A DNA stretch of 64,000 bases from Ureibacillus massiliensis 4400831 = CIP 108448 = CCUG 49529. GTDB taxonomy: Bacteria > Bacillota > Bacilli > Bacillales_A > Planococcaceae. Positions within the stretch are counted from its first letter, which is position 1, and each line of letters starts with the position of its first letter. Of the stretch, positions 18,032 through 28,074 are shown piece after piece. Both the position numbers and the translations under genes were made by a program. The stretch spans positions 61,581 through 125,580 of the forward strand of contig NZ_JPVQ01000006.1 of NCBI RefSeq assembly GCF_000772965.1. Reading direction: 5' to 3'. The notes under the pieces were generated by a model. It had not been told where the DNA came from. It saw nothing but the letters and a program-made list of their open reading frames with translations, and ran no database searches.

Positions 18032-18979
18032 TTAATACTCCTCTCTGAAGCGTTTGGAAATATAGTGTGCAAGTAAATTCATGATTAACGTAAAGATAAA
18101 TAATGTAAATCCTACTGCATAAATTGAGTAGTAAATTGTAGTACCATATCCTGCATCACCAGAAGATACTTGAACAATATACGCTGTCATTGTTTGAATA
18201 GATTCAGTAACACTAAAATCAAATGTTGGTTTTGCTCCACCTGCTAATGAAACAATCATTGTTTCACCTAGTGCACGTGAAATTGCTAATACGATAGAAG
18301 CAATAATACCTGAAAGTGCTGCAGGAAGAACGACCTTTATTGCTACCTCAAATTTTGTTGCACCTAGAGCTAGTGCACCTTCACGAATTGAATTTGGAAC
18401 GGAACTCATCGCATCCTCTGATAGTGATGCAATCATAGGAATAATCATAATTCCCACCACAACACCTGGGCTAAGCGCATTGAATATTTTCAGCGACGGT
18501 ATCAATTGTTGTAGAATCGGTGTAACAAATGTTAAAGCAAAGAAACCATAAACAATTGTTGGAACGCCAGCTAAAACTTCTAATATCGGTTTAATTGTGC
18601 GTCGAGCTTTATCAGATGCATATTCACTTAAATAGATTGCCGCAGCTAAACCTATTGGAACAGCAACAAGTATTGCAATCATTGTAACTTTAATAGTACC
18701 TGCTATTAAAGCTAAAATACCATATTGGGGATTACTTCCTGAGAATGGTAACCATTCAGTGCCAAATAAGTAATCTGTAATTGATACTCTCTGAAAAAAT
18801 TCAAAGGTCTCGAAAATTAATGTGAAAACAATTCCAATGGTTGTTAAAACTGAAATGAATGCCGCAATAAATAATAGTTTTGGCATTAATTTTTCTGTGA
18901 ATTTTTTCCCTTTTCTATTTCGAGACTTTGCGATCATATCTTGAATCGATTGACCGTTCCTGATGCCTTGCGAAGCCAT
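18032..18979 (-). CDS. pstC: Phosphate ABC transporter permease PstC
   Basis: A 315-residue permease with six helices. LAGVPTIVYGFFAL and EGALALGATKFEVAIKVVLPAA are the PstC signatures. The start at 18979 follows GGGAG by 8 bases. A longer reading from 19036 would run back through the hairpin at 19009-19043, so the shorter form is preferred. Confidence 0.94.
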   Translation of the reverse strand: MASQGIRNGQSIQDMIAKSRNRKGKKFTEKLMPKLLFIAAFISVLTTIGIVFTLIFETFEFFQRVSITDYLFGTEWLPFSGSNPQYGILALIAGTIKVTMIAILVAVPIGLAAAIYLSEYASDKARRTIKPILEVLAGVPTIVYGFFALTFVTPILQQLIPSLKIFNALSPGVVVGIMIIPMIASLSEDAMSSVPNSIREGALALGATKFEVAIKVVLPAALSGIIASIVLAISRALGETMIVSLAGGAKPTFDFSVTESIQTMTAYIVQVSSGDAGYGTTIYYSIYAVGFTLFIFTLIMNLLAHYISKRFREEY

Positions 18980-19008
18980 ACAAAATACTCCCTTCCTATA
19001 CACGTGAG

Positions 19009-19043
19009 AAGATGTGTGGGCGCTAGATTTACCCACACATCTT
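19009..19043 (-). other. Stable stem-loop between pstS and pstC
   Basis: AAGATGTGTGGG, 11-base loop, CCCACACATCTT: a perfect 12-bp stem in the pstS-pstC spacer. On the coding strand no T-run follows, so it is more likely an mRNA-stabilising or processing element than a full terminator. It would leave pstS transcripts more abundant than the rest of the operon. Confidence 0.75.
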
Positions 19044-19067
19044 ATAAAATCTAGTTATAAAATTGAA

Positions 19068-20054
19068 TTATTTTAAACCTTCTAAAGTTGCTAAACCTTC
19101 TGCATAGATTTCATCTGGTAGTCTTACATAACCAACAGCTTCAGCCATATCACCAGAGTTTTCTAAAGTGAATTTCATGAAATCATAGAATGCTGGGTTT
19201 TCTTTAAGTGCACTGTTTTTAGCATAAACGAATAATGGACGAGAAAGTGGAGTATATTCGCCAGATTCGATTGTTTCGTTATTTGGTGCTACACCGTCAA
19301 CAGTTACTGCTGTTAATTTATCTTGATTTTCTAGGTAGTAAGCATAACCGAAGAAACCAATTGCATTTTTGTTTCCAGACACACCCATTACTAATGTGTT
19401 GTCATCTTCAGATAACTCTGCATTACTAACAAGTTCAGCACCTTCTAAAATTACTTCATCAAAGTAATCATATGTACCAGAGTCAGTACCTGGCGCGTAG
19501 AATGCGATTTCTTCTGCTGGCCAAGATGGGTCAATATCAGACCATTTTTTAGTAGTGCCATCTTCAATCCAAATTTGTTTTAATTGATCTACTGTTAAGT
19601 CAGTTGCCCAAGTATTTTCTGGGTTAACAACAACTGTTAAACCGTCGTAAGCAATTTTAAATTCTGTATATTCAATTCCCGCTTTATCTAAAGCAGCTGC
19701 TTCTTCTTCTTTAATTGGACGAGATGCGTTAGAGAAATCAGTTTCACCTGCGCTGAACTTTTCAAAACCACCACCAGTACCAGATACACCAGATGATACT
19801 TTAACATCAGGTTGTTCTCCTGCATATAGTTCAACTAATGCATCCATAATTGGTGCTACTGTTGATGAACCGTCACCATTAGCTGTGCCAGATAGTTTTG
19901 CAGTTTCTTGTTGAGGAGTTTCTGAACCTGAGTTTTCTGTACCAGTTGTAGGATTTTCAGTTTGTTCAGATGATTCGCCATTAGAACCACAAGCTCCTAA
20001 CATTAATGCTGAACCAACAACAGCTGTCATAGTTAAGTACTTCCATTTTTTCAT
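19068..20054 (-). CDS. pstS: Phosphate-binding lipoprotein PstS
   Basis: A 328-residue lipoprotein with signal peptide and lipobox LMLGACGSN, then a Glu/Thr-rich linker. Phosphate-binding signatures are DGSSTVAPIMDAL, SGVSGTGGGFEKF, NASRPIKEEE, and APGTDSGTYDYF. It delivers phosphate to PstCA. The start follows GGAGGAAATAAAAG. First gene of the operon, behind a Pho box. Confidence 0.96.
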   Translation of the reverse strand: MKKWKYLTMTAVVGSALMLGACGSNGESSEQTENPTTGTENSGSETPQQETAKLSGTANGDGSSTVAPIMDALVELYAGEQPDVKVSSGVSGTGGGFEKFSAGETDFSNASRPIKEEEAAALDKAGIEYTEFKIAYDGLTVVVNPENTWATDLTVDQLKQIWIEDGTTKKWSDIDPSWPAEEIAFYAPGTDSGTYDYFDEVILEGAELVSNAELSEDDNTLVMGVSGNKNAIGFFGYAYYLENQDKLTAVTVDGVAPNNETIESGEYTPLSRPLFVYAKNSALKENPAFYDFMKFTLENSGDMAEAVGYVRLPDEIYAEGLATLEGLK

Positions 20055-20127
20055 CTTTTATTTCCTCCATAAAATTCATAGTAAGTTGTCTTACAAGAAA
20101 TACTATAAAGTTACAATGTTGATGACA

Positions 20128-20175
20128 TATAAATGAATTGTTAAGAGATTGTAAACGAAAGAGTTTTATTGTAAA
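20128..20175 (-). promoter_or_regulatory. Pho box (PhoP binding sites) of the pst operon
   Basis: On the minus strand TTTACA, TTAACA and TTTATA follow each other with 5-bp spacers at 20128-20155, an exact 11-bp period. One more TTTACA lies at 20170-20175 out of phase by 2-3 bases. This fits the PhoP TT(A/T)ACA direct repeat. A -10-like TATAGT lies at 20102-20107. Phosphate starvation should induce the operon. Confidence 0.82.
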
Positions 20176-20284
20176 AACATTTAAACAAATGGCAATACTA
20201 TTATTTTGTTTATTTATTAAGACACTTTGTGATACAAATTTGTAAGTCAAAAACTTGTTCACTAAAATTCTTAATATAATAAAA

Positions 20285-20323
20285 GCTCCAAAAGTGTTTT
20301 TCACTTTTGGAGCTTTTACTTTT
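20285..20323. terminator. Terminator after pbpA
   Basis: AGCTCCAAAAGTG and CACTTTTGGAGCT pair perfectly with a short loop, with T-runs on both strands. It closes the PBP gene (stop at 20331) and insulates the pst promoter. Confidence 0.9.
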
Positions 20324-20330
20324 ATAGATG

Positions 20331-22544
20331 CTATTCATTTACCACTTGTTCTTCTGTTTCTTCATCAATTTTTTCATCAGTTGTTGGTGGTAAAATTTTC
20401 TGTTCAACGGAACTATCTGATATTCCTTTTTCAGCATATTTATATTTTAGTTCAAAATAATAATCAAGAATTTCTCTTGCAATTTCATTGTTTTGAGGGA
20501 AATATAATTCAAAATTGGTAGTTACCCATGGAATCATTACTGCATAAGCAACCTCTGGATTTTCATATGGTGCAAATCCAACATGGGTTAGGTTTACTGT
20601 TTCCGTTCTCCACTCATCTCGTAACGGGCCATAGTAAACCACCTCAGCAGTACCTGTTTTCCCTGCTGCTGTGTATGGTGTATTTGAAAATACACTACGT
20701 GCAGAACCATAAGATCCTATATAAACTTGTCTAAGTCCTTTTTTTACATGATCAATTTCTTCTTGTGAATTAGAAATTCTATTTAAAATATTCGGTGTTA
20801 TTTCTTCCACTAAAGATCCTAATTGCTGACCATCTTCTGAAGGATCTCGAATTTCCTTTAACATTCGTGGTTGAACTCTGTAACCATCATTTGCAATAGT
20901 TGAAATGTACTGTGCTAATTGCATTGTTGTATAAGTATCATATTGTCCAATTGCCTGGTTCAAGATAACACCAGGATTATCAGGGACACCCTTGAATCCA
21001 GATGTTTCACCTGGTAAGTCTAGTCCAGTATTAACACCTAACCCAAATTCAGCATAACCATTACGCATTGTTTGTAATGTATTTTCTCTTATAATTAAAG
21101 GCATGTTATACGAATATCTTGTTCCACCTAAAAACATGGCAACTTGGAACATATATGAGTTTGAAGATTGTTCTAATGCTCTTATATCATCCATTGGAAT
21201 AGCACCTGATCGGTTGAAAATAGAGCTTTTCGGTTCAGTATTTAATAGCTTAATCGGTTGATCGACTAACCTTGTACCAGGTTCGATAACGCCTTCTTTA
21301 TAACCCATTAACAATGTTGCTGCTTTCACTGTTGATCCTGCTTCATAAGCAGTTGTAAATGTACCATATGAATAGTCAACAATATAATCTTCTCCTGTTT
21401 CAGGATCTGTTTCTATCTTTTTACCAACAACGGCTAATAGCTCTCCCGTATTCGGATTCATCATGACAAAAAATGCTCGATCTAACAATTGTGAACCACC
21501 GATAGCTTTAAGCTCTAACAATTTTTCTTCTACGATACGCTCTGCTTCAGCTTGTAGCTCGATATCTATTGTCGTTACTAAATCATTTCCTGGCTCACCT
21601 TCATAGGTAGTAAGCGTATCTATTACTTCCCCTTTATTATTCGTAACATTTTTTATGACTGATTTTTTACCTTGTAATAGTTCTTCATATTGTGCTTCAA
21701 AATAACTTTCACCTACACGGTCATTACGAGAATAATCTCTTGCTAAGAAATAATTTAATTTCGCTAAAGGAATCCCTTTACTCGGAACAGTCGTTCTTCC
21801 TAAAATGGATAGCGAAGATAACTTAACTCGTTTCCAGTCCGTTGTCGTGTTAACCCCAGGTAAGTCAGGTAATCGTTCAGAAACACGGGCAAATTCCTCA
21901 TCTGTTACATTTTCACTTTTAATGATTTGAGGTGATAAGTTGTAACCTGAAATCATTTCACGATATATTGCTAAAACTTCTAAATCATACTCAGTTAGTT
22001 CATTTAATTCTTCCTCAGTAATGCGTTCACGGACTAATCGGTCGATTTCAGCTTGAACTTGATTTTCTGCTATATTTTCATCAGCTTTAATTGCAGCTTC
22101 TTCCTCATCCGTTACTTTCTCATAAGCTCTATCTTTATTTCGTAAAATCCAAAAATCTTGTTTATCTCGATATGTAACACGATTTGTAGGTTGTTCAATT
22201 AACATCGCTAATTGTTCAGCTATTTGAAGCATTTCACTTGATGTTGTACTTGGTAGCTTTGTATATGTAATAGCATTTTGAGGTTCATTATCTACCAAAA
22301 TTCTACCGTATCGATCATATATTCTTCCTCTAGCAACACTCGTATTTACGGATACTTCTTCGGTTTTTTGTACAGCAAGTACAAAATCTTCCCCTTTTAC
22401 GATTTGCAAATAGCCTAATCTAAATATTAACAAAGAAAACAATATAAAGATCGAAAAGAATAAAACATTCATACGGAATGATAAGTTAGCTCGATACTTT
22501 GCTTTAACACTTGAAGCACGATTACTTTTCGGTATTTTTCGCAT
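20331..22544 (-). CDS. pbpA: Class B penicillin-binding protein (PbpA/PbpH type transpeptidase)
   Basis: A 737-residue class B PBP: one membrane helix (about 25-48), a dimerisation/pedestal region, and a transpeptidase domain with S404-TV-K407, S460-S-N462 and K629-T-G631. It cross-links peptidoglycan. In B. subtilis PbpA and PbpH are the redundant rod-elongation PBPs, and pbpA lies next to pstS, as here. A Glu-rich insertion (about 145-210) is longer than usual. The start follows AAAGGGGGA. Confidence 0.93.
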   Translation of the reverse strand: MRKIPKSNRASSVKAKYRANLSFRMNVLFFSIFILFSLLIFRLGYLQIVKGEDFVLAVQKTEEVSVNTSVARGRIYDRYGRILVDNEPQNAITYTKLPSTTSSEMLQIAEQLAMLIEQPTNRVTYRDKQDFWILRNKDRAYEKVTDEEEAAIKADENIAENQVQAEIDRLVRERITEEELNELTEYDLEVLAIYREMISGYNLSPQIIKSENVTDEEFARVSERLPDLPGVNTTTDWKRVKLSSLSILGRTTVPSKGIPLAKLNYFLARDYSRNDRVGESYFEAQYEELLQGKKSVIKNVTNNKGEVIDTLTTYEGEPGNDLVTTIDIELQAEAERIVEEKLLELKAIGGSQLLDRAFFVMMNPNTGELLAVVGKKIETDPETGEDYIVDYSYGTFTTAYEAGSTVKAATLLMGYKEGVIEPGTRLVDQPIKLLNTEPKSSIFNRSGAIPMDDIRALEQSSNSYMFQVAMFLGGTRYSYNMPLIIRENTLQTMRNGYAEFGLGVNTGLDLPGETSGFKGVPDNPGVILNQAIGQYDTYTTMQLAQYISTIANDGYRVQPRMLKEIRDPSEDGQQLGSLVEEITPNILNRISNSQEEIDHVKKGLRQVYIGSYGSARSVFSNTPYTAAGKTGTAEVVYYGPLRDEWRTETVNLTHVGFAPYENPEVAYAVMIPWVTTNFELYFPQNNEIAREILDYYFELKYKYAEKGISDSSVEQKILPPTTDEKIDEETEEQVVNE

Positions 22545-22806
22545 ATATATCCCCCTTTCTAAAAATATAAAAAACCGCTTGTTAAATCGACGAATAGAAA
22601 CTCATCACTTTTACGTTTTTTTATTAACGATGCTGATTCCTTAAATTTTAAATTGACTCATTTCTTCATAATTCATGCATTCTAGTATATCATTTATACG
22701 ATTAATTAAAAAGAGACACAAATTCAACTATCTTTAACGAAAAGTTAATTAAAAGGTTTCGTAATTATTTAAAATCCCATATTGCTACACAAAAAAACAG
22801 AGGAAA

Positions 22807-24486
22807 TTAATTCCTCTGTTCAGATTGTTCTTTTTTAATGATAGTATCCACTTCTTCTAGTGACATTGGTTTGTAAAAATAGTATCCTTGTGCAATTTGA
22901 CAACTCATTTCACGAATTATTTCCAACTGTTCTTCCGTTTCAATTCCTTCTGCAACAGATAGTAAATTCATATTACTTGCTAATTGGATGATTGTTTTAA
23001 CAATTGCACTTCCTCCACTATCTTGGAGGTTATTAATAAAACTACGATCTATCTTTAATTCAGTAACAGGTAGTTGGTGTAAATAACTTAAAGAAGAAAA
23101 CCCAATACCAAAGTCATCAACAGAACATTCGAATCCGTGGATTGATAATTCATGGATAATTTGTTTTGCTCTTTCTAAGTCTACTAATCCGATATTTTCG
23201 GTAAGTTCAATTTTTATATATTTCGTTTCAATTTCATACCGATTTACTATTTTCAGTAAATTCTCTATAAAATTTGGTGTATAAAAATGACTTGGTGAAA
23301 TATTAACGGATACTTGATATAAATTTAAATTTTCCTTTTTTCTTTGAGCTAGCCATGCCAATACTTGTTCAATCACTAAAAAATCTAACTCTTCAATCTT
23401 CCCAATTGTTTCAGCAGCTTCAATAAATACAACTGGTGATACATACCCTAATTTTGCATGCTTCCATCTTGCTAATGCTTCAAAGCTGACAATTTTCCCA
23501 TTTGATATATCTACTTTCGGCTGCAGGTGAACCGAAATTTCTTTTCTTCTAATGGCTTGTACTAATTCATTTTGTATTTTTATCTTTTGCTGTATTTCAT
23601 AACCGAGTTGTTCATGGTACAGAGCAATTGAGTTCCCTGCTTGTTTTTTTGATTGGGTAAGAGCGATATCAGCAAACCTAACAAATTCGTCTATATTATC
23701 ATTGTAAAATTCAAATGATACCGCACCAATTTTCAATGAAATATACAAATCAATATCGTTAACTAATATTGGCTCTTTAACAGTTTGCATTAACATTTCG
23801 AGATAATGATTGATTTCATTTTCTTCACAAAATACAGCAACTATTAATGATCCCTCAGTAGCTCTTGAAATAATACATGGGACATTTGAGTAAATTGAAT
23901 TCACACGTCTATTTAATTCTTTAAGTAAATAACCAAGCTGAGTTTTACCAAACGCATCGACAATATTAATATACTCACCCGGCTGCATTAAAAGTAGAAA
24001 ACCGGTTTTTTTGTAGTTTTTTGTCATTTCTTTGAATTTATCTATAAAATAAAGATAATTTGATATGCCTGAAATCGTATCAATATATTGTGATTGTTTT
24101 TCTGTACTATCTGAAAAAATGGATACGTTGTAAAAATGAATTCCATTTTCATCTATTAAAGTATGCTCAAAATAATCATTCCAAAAAGTTGTGCCATCCT
24201 TTTTGTAGTTTAATATTTTCACACTAGAGCTAGTATCATTTTTCTTATTTTTTTCTATTTGTTTAATAGTTTCAATTTGCGTATTTTCCCCGAATAAAAG
24301 GGATTTACTTTTACCAATTACTTCATCTTCTGAATAGCCCGTAATCTTTGTAAAAGCACTATTCGCATAAACTATTGGTTCATTTGGTTGGCTTGGATCG
24401 GTTATCAGAAAAGCAGAGTTAAGCGGGTTTCCAATTCGACATAACCAATCAAATAAACTTTGCTTTTCAGTCTTTTTCTCCAGCAT
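22807..24486 (-). CDS. PAS - degenerate GGDEF - EAL protein (c-di-GMP phosphodiesterase)
   Basis: A 559-residue cytoplasmic signalling protein. A PAS domain comes first (AFTKITGYSEDEVIGKS, about 35-125). A GGDEF-fold region follows (about 130-290) in which GGDEF is replaced by RATEGS, so it cannot make c-di-GMP. The C-terminal EAL domain (about 300-555) keeps FEALARW, NISPSHF, TENIG, DDFGIGFSSLSYL, LKIDRSF, EGIET and QGYYF, so hydrolysis of c-di-GMP is likely. ATG 24486 is favoured over GTG 24498 because AAAGGTGG lies 7 bases before it. Same plan as 50050-52239. Confidence 0.9.
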   Translation of the reverse strand: MLEKKTEKQSLFDWLCRIGNPLNSAFLITDPSQPNEPIVYANSAFTKITGYSEDEVIGKSKSLLFGENTQIETIKQIEKNKKNDTSSSVKILNYKKDGTTFWNDYFEHTLIDENGIHFYNVSIFSDSTEKQSQYIDTISGISNYLYFIDKFKEMTKNYKKTGFLLLMQPGEYINIVDAFGKTQLGYLLKELNRRVNSIYSNVPCIISRATEGSLIVAVFCEENEINHYLEMLMQTVKEPILVNDIDLYISLKIGAVSFEFYNDNIDEFVRFADIALTQSKKQAGNSIALYHEQLGYEIQQKIKIQNELVQAIRRKEISVHLQPKVDISNGKIVSFEALARWKHAKLGYVSPVVFIEAAETIGKIEELDFLVIEQVLAWLAQRKKENLNLYQVSVNISPSHFYTPNFIENLLKIVNRYEIETKYIKIELTENIGLVDLERAKQIIHELSIHGFECSVDDFGIGFSSLSYLHQLPVTELKIDRSFINNLQDSGGSAIVKTIIQLASNMNLLSVAEGIETEEQLEIIREMSCQIAQGYYFYKPMSLEEVDTIIKKEQSEQRN

Positions 24487-24731
24487 TCGCCAAACCACCT
24501 TTCCAATTGTTTTCCTTCTGTCTATTTTATAGAAAAAAGGGAAAACATGCTACCTCTTTATCTATATATAATATTGGATGAAAATAGTTCTTTATAGCTA
24601 TTCAGAAAAAGTAATCTATTTTTTTATCATAAAAATACCAAAAATATCTCTTAAATTACATTTTTAATAAACATTATAGGATTAAATAATAATATAAAAG
24701 GGATTAATTGTAAAAAATATGTATCTACTTT

Positions 24732-25325
24732 TTATCTCAGGATAGTCTTTTGTGTATTCGACAAATGTTCAATATGATTACACCCTTTTACTTTCCACTC
24801 CCCATTTTCAATGTATATAGTACTAATGCCTCCATTTGACATTCCGCTTTTTTCTAATCGGTCTTTTTTCTTCAAAATCGAGATCAATAGTACTTTAATA
24901 ATACCACCATGGGCAACGATGATGATTTTTTGCTTCGGGTATAACTTGTGTAGTTTATCAAGCCCTGCAAATACACGTTTATTAACCATTTCTACACTTT
25001 CCTGATTTATACAATTTTTCTCTGGATACAGTAAAGCACGTTCTTCTATTGTCAGACCTTCCACATCACCATAATCTCTCTCTACAAATTCTTCCATTAC
25101 AACTAGTGGTAAGTTTAACTTTTCATTTATAATCTCTGCTGTTTGTTTAGCTCTTCTTAGTGGGCTAGTAACGATGACATTCCATTCGAAGTCACTTAAA
25201 TAGTTTCTACAATCTTTTGCTTGTGTAAAGCCATTTTGATTTAAGGGAATGTCTTTTCTGCCCTGAATTTTTCGAAGCGTATTCCAATCCGTTTCACCGT
25301 GCCGCACTAAACAAATATATGTCAT
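24732..25325 (-). CDS. Histidine phosphatase family protein
   Basis: A 197-residue phosphoglycerate-mutase-like phosphatase. LVRHGETDWN holds the catalytic His, SPLRRAKQTAEII the second Arg, ERDYGDVEG the acid/base Glu, and VAHGGII the second His. Relatives include B. subtilis PhoE and the alpha-ribazole phosphatase CobC; the latter would be relevant to the cobalamin genes 30 kb away, but linkage is absent. The start at 25325 follows AGGAGG; a TTG at 25331 is the alternative. Confidence 0.85.
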   Translation of the reverse strand: MTYICLVRHGETDWNTLRKIQGRKDIPLNQNGFTQAKDCRNYLSDFEWNVIVTSPLRRAKQTAEIINEKLNLPLVVMEEFVERDYGDVEGLTIEERALLYPEKNCINQESVEMVNKRVFAGLDKLHKLYPKQKIIIVAHGGIIKVLLISILKKKDRLEKSGMSNGGISTIYIENGEWKVKGCNHIEHLSNTQKTILR

Positions 25326-25494
25326 TATCAATCCTCCTATAGATGTTTAAACTTTTTAAAGGTTTTCGACACCTTTATTTGTGATTCCTTTAACAATCAA
25401 TAATTTTTATTAATTTTATGCAATCATTTATAAATTCATTATAATTTCCTATTAAGCTCCCTTATTCTCTATTGTTCAATCCGAAGAAAGTAAT

Positions 25495-25522
25495 AAAAAA
25501 GTGCCATAATGACGGCACTTTT
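25495..25522 (-). terminator. Terminator after the M48 protease gene
   Basis: AAAGTGCCG/CGGCACTTT stem with minus-strand T-run (TTTTTTATT). Confidence 0.8.
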
Positions 25523-25531
25523 TATCTTTAC

Positions 25532-26782
25532 TTATTCTTTTGTAACAATTTTATTAATCCTTTCAAGCATTGGTGGATGTGTATATCTAAACCACTTAAT
25601 AAGTAGTGGAGGATTCATTTCACTCAAACCAGCTTTTGCTAATTTTTGAAAACCGCTAACAGCTGCTTCAGAATCGTTCACTAATTCAATCGCATATTGA
25701 TCTACCCTTGCTTCCTGATATCTTGAGATTGAATTGTAAATTGGGTTAGAGAAAAATAACAAAACAGACGAAATAAGTAATATAATCGGCAGAGAGCTTA
25801 TATTATCTAAACTCTTAACTTTAAAATAATGTCCGTATTTTTTTATCATCCAAGGAGCAATTTTTGAAATCAGCCAAAGTCCTACAAACATCATGAGTAG
25901 ATAACCCGCGATACCAATATAAATGTGTTTCTCTACGTAATGCCCCATTTCATGTGCCATAATAAATAAAATTTCTTCTTCATTTAGTCGATTTAATGTT
26001 GTATCCCAAAGGACAATTCTTGAATTATTCCCTACACCCGTTACATATGCATTTAATGCATTTGTTTTGTCGGCCATATTTACTTCAAAAACATGTTCAG
26101 CTGGTATATTTGCCTTATCTGCCAAAGCTAGTATTTTTTCTTCAAGCTCTTTATTTTGCAATGGATAAAATTCATTATATAGCGGATCTATTATGACCGG
26201 TTGTATATACATTAAAAAAATCGAAAATGGTACGGTTAAAATCCAAGCAAAGAGCCACCATTTTTTCTTACTTTTTCTAATTAACCAATATAGAACTGAA
26301 ACAGTAATAACTGTTATTAAAAAATTTAACCAGAAATCAATTACATTATCGCTCATCCATGAAGCGAATCCTTGGGTACTAATACCAAATCCTTTACTTA
26401 GTGTATATCGATAATAATTAATTGGGAAAAATACTATAAATGTAAGCAAGGTTAATAAGAATAAGTATACTGTGTAGTGTACAACCTTCCAATTTGATAT
26501 TTTTGACCATTTTTCAAATAAATGCGAGATGCCAAAAATTAAAATGTAAAAATACATAAGCCACTCAAATGGATTCACAATAAAAAAGATGAAGTTTCGT
26601 ATTTTTGAATATTCTTCACTAAGTAGTAGCTCCCGATCTGTCATAAATGTTTCAGGGTCCGCCACAGTCCCTTTAAAGGATTCAGGAACTCCACCATCAC
26701 TAAAATGAAAAATATAAACATACATAACCAATGAGTAAAGGCCAAATAAAATTAAAGAACCGATGCCCCATTTCTTTGCCAT
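25532..26782 (-). CDS. M48-family membrane zinc metallopeptidase (Ste24/CAAX protease-like)
   Basis: A 416-residue protease with about six or seven membrane helices. HEMGHYVEKH is the HExxH zinc site, with the third ligand Glu in EARVDQYAIEL downstream. An N-terminal extracytoplasmic segment (FSDGGVPESFKGTVADPETF) and the arrangement of helices resemble Ste24-like M48 proteases. Function probably membrane-protein quality control; no partner nearby. Confidence 0.88.
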   Translation of the reverse strand: MAKKWGIGSLILFGLYSLVMYVYIFHFSDGGVPESFKGTVADPETFMTDRELLLSEEYSKIRNFIFFIVNPFEWLMYFYILIFGISHLFEKWSKISNWKVVHYTVYLFLLTLLTFIVFFPINYYRYTLSKGFGISTQGFASWMSDNVIDFWLNFLITVITVSVLYWLIRKSKKKWWLFAWILTVPFSIFLMYIQPVIIDPLYNEFYPLQNKELEEKILALADKANIPAEHVFEVNMADKTNALNAYVTGVGNNSRIVLWDTTLNRLNEEEILFIMAHEMGHYVEKHIYIGIAGYLLMMFVGLWLISKIAPWMIKKYGHYFKVKSLDNISSLPIILLISSVLLFFSNPIYNSISRYQEARVDQYAIELVNDSEAAVSGFQKLAKAGLSEMNPPLLIKWFRYTHPPMLERINKIVTKE

Positions 26783-26913
26783 TATATCCCACCCCTTAAA
26801 ATCTCTCTTCTAATCTATTGTAATCATTTGAAACCTCACTAAGAACTAAATTTACTTCATTAATTCTAATATTAAGAGTTTATCCTTTTTATCTTTATTT
26901 TCAACATTAAAAA

Positions 26914-26944
26914 AGCTTAAAGAGAACGGTCATCTCTTTAAGCT
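26914..26944 (-). terminator. Terminator after the MetE-like gene
   Basis: AGCTTAAAGAGA and TCTCTTTAAGCT: perfect 12-bp stem, then TTTTTTAATG on the minus strand. Confidence 0.88.
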
Positions 26945-26976
26945 ATATGTTTTCTCCATATGGTAATAATTTTAAA

Positions 26977-28074
26977 TTAACCCCAAACTTCTTCTGCAAT
27001 TTCTTTTATTAAAGTAAGTTTTGCCCATTGGTTTTCTTCTTCTAAAATATTTCCTTCTTCAGTAGATGAGAAACCGCATTGAGGACTTAAGCATAATTGA
27101 TTTAATGGAACAAAATTTGTTGCTTCTTGAATACGTGCTTTAATGCTATCTTTATCCTCAAGCTCACCAAATTTTGAAGTAATAAGACCAAGAACGATTT
27201 TCAAGTCAGAACGATTTACATATTTTAAAGGTTCAAAGCTACCTGAACGTTCATCGTCAAATTCTAAAAATAAGCCATCTACATTTAATCCACCAAAAAT
27301 TACTTTTGCTGCAAAATCATATCCCCCACTTGAATGGAATGTTGATTTGTAATTACCACGACAAATATGCATTGTAATGGTCATATCAGATGGTTTGTTT
27401 TTAATCGATTCATTAATCACATATTGTAATGTTTCCATATACTCCTGTGGGTTTTTACCTTCATCAACTAGTTTTGAACGAGTTTCTTCCGAGAAAAGAC
27501 TTGCCCATGAAGTATCATCTAATTGTAAGTAACGACAACCTGCATCATAAAACGCTTGAATCGCTTTTTGGTATGCTTTTATCGTATCTTCAATTAAATC
27601 ATTTTCATTTGGATAAATATCAGCGTTTTTATCCGCGCGTGCATGGAGCATATTTGGACTTGGAATTGTAAATTTAACAGTAGAATCTCCTGCATGGTCG
27701 CGGACAAATTTAAAATGATCTAAAAATGGATGATTTCCAAAGTCAATTTTCCCAACTACACGAATACCTTTTTTACTTGTTTCTACTTTATGAAATTGTA
27801 AACCATGATCTTTTTCGTAATTTTCCATTCCTTCAAGTGCACCTAAGAAATCAAAATGCCACCAGCTACGACGGAATTCACCATCCGTAATTGATAATAC
27901 GCCAATCTCTTTTTGCTTTTCAATTAAACGAATGATTTCTTCGTCTTCTACTTGTTTTAACTCAGCGTATGTAATTTCATTGTTTTGAAATTTTGTACGT
28001 GCTTCCTTCAACTTTTGAGGGCGCAAAAAACTCCCTACATGATCATAACGAAATGGTCCTACTAATTCTGTCAT
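26977..28074 (-). CDS. MetE C-terminal-like methyltransferase (YxjG/YxjH family)
   Basis: A 365-residue protein homologous to the catalytic half of cobalamin-independent methionine synthase. It begins ELVGPFRYDHVGSFLRP; zinc-ligand segments HICRGN and LSPQCGFSS are present. YxjG/YxjH proteins are thought to methylate homocysteine using a small methyl donor and are S-box controlled in B. subtilis; I saw no S-box here. ATG 28074 follows AAAAGGAG; the 11-residue extension to 28107 is unlikely. Confidence 0.85.
   Translation of the reverse strand: MTELVGPFRYDHVGSFLRPQKLKEARTKFQNNEITYAELKQVEDEEIIRLIEKQKEIGVLSITDGEFRRSWWHFDFLGALEGMENYEKDHGLQFHKVETSKKGIRVVGKIDFGNHPFLDHFKFVRDHAGDSTVKFTIPSPNMLHARADKNADIYPNENDLIEDTIKAYQKAIQAFYDAGCRYLQLDDTSWASLFSEETRSKLVDEGKNPQEYMETLQYVINESIKNKPSDMTITMHICRGNYKSTFHSSGGYDFAAKVIFGGLNVDGLFLEFDDERSGSFEPLKYVNRSDLKIVLGLITSKFGELEDKDSIKARIQEATNFVPLNQLCLSPQCGFSSTEEGNILEEENQWAKLTLIKEIAEEVWG

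Noticed and set aside
24499..24731. AT-rich gap before the PAS-EAL gene examined for an RNA or small ORF
   Set aside because: No conserved RNA feature, strong hairpin or ribosome site seen.
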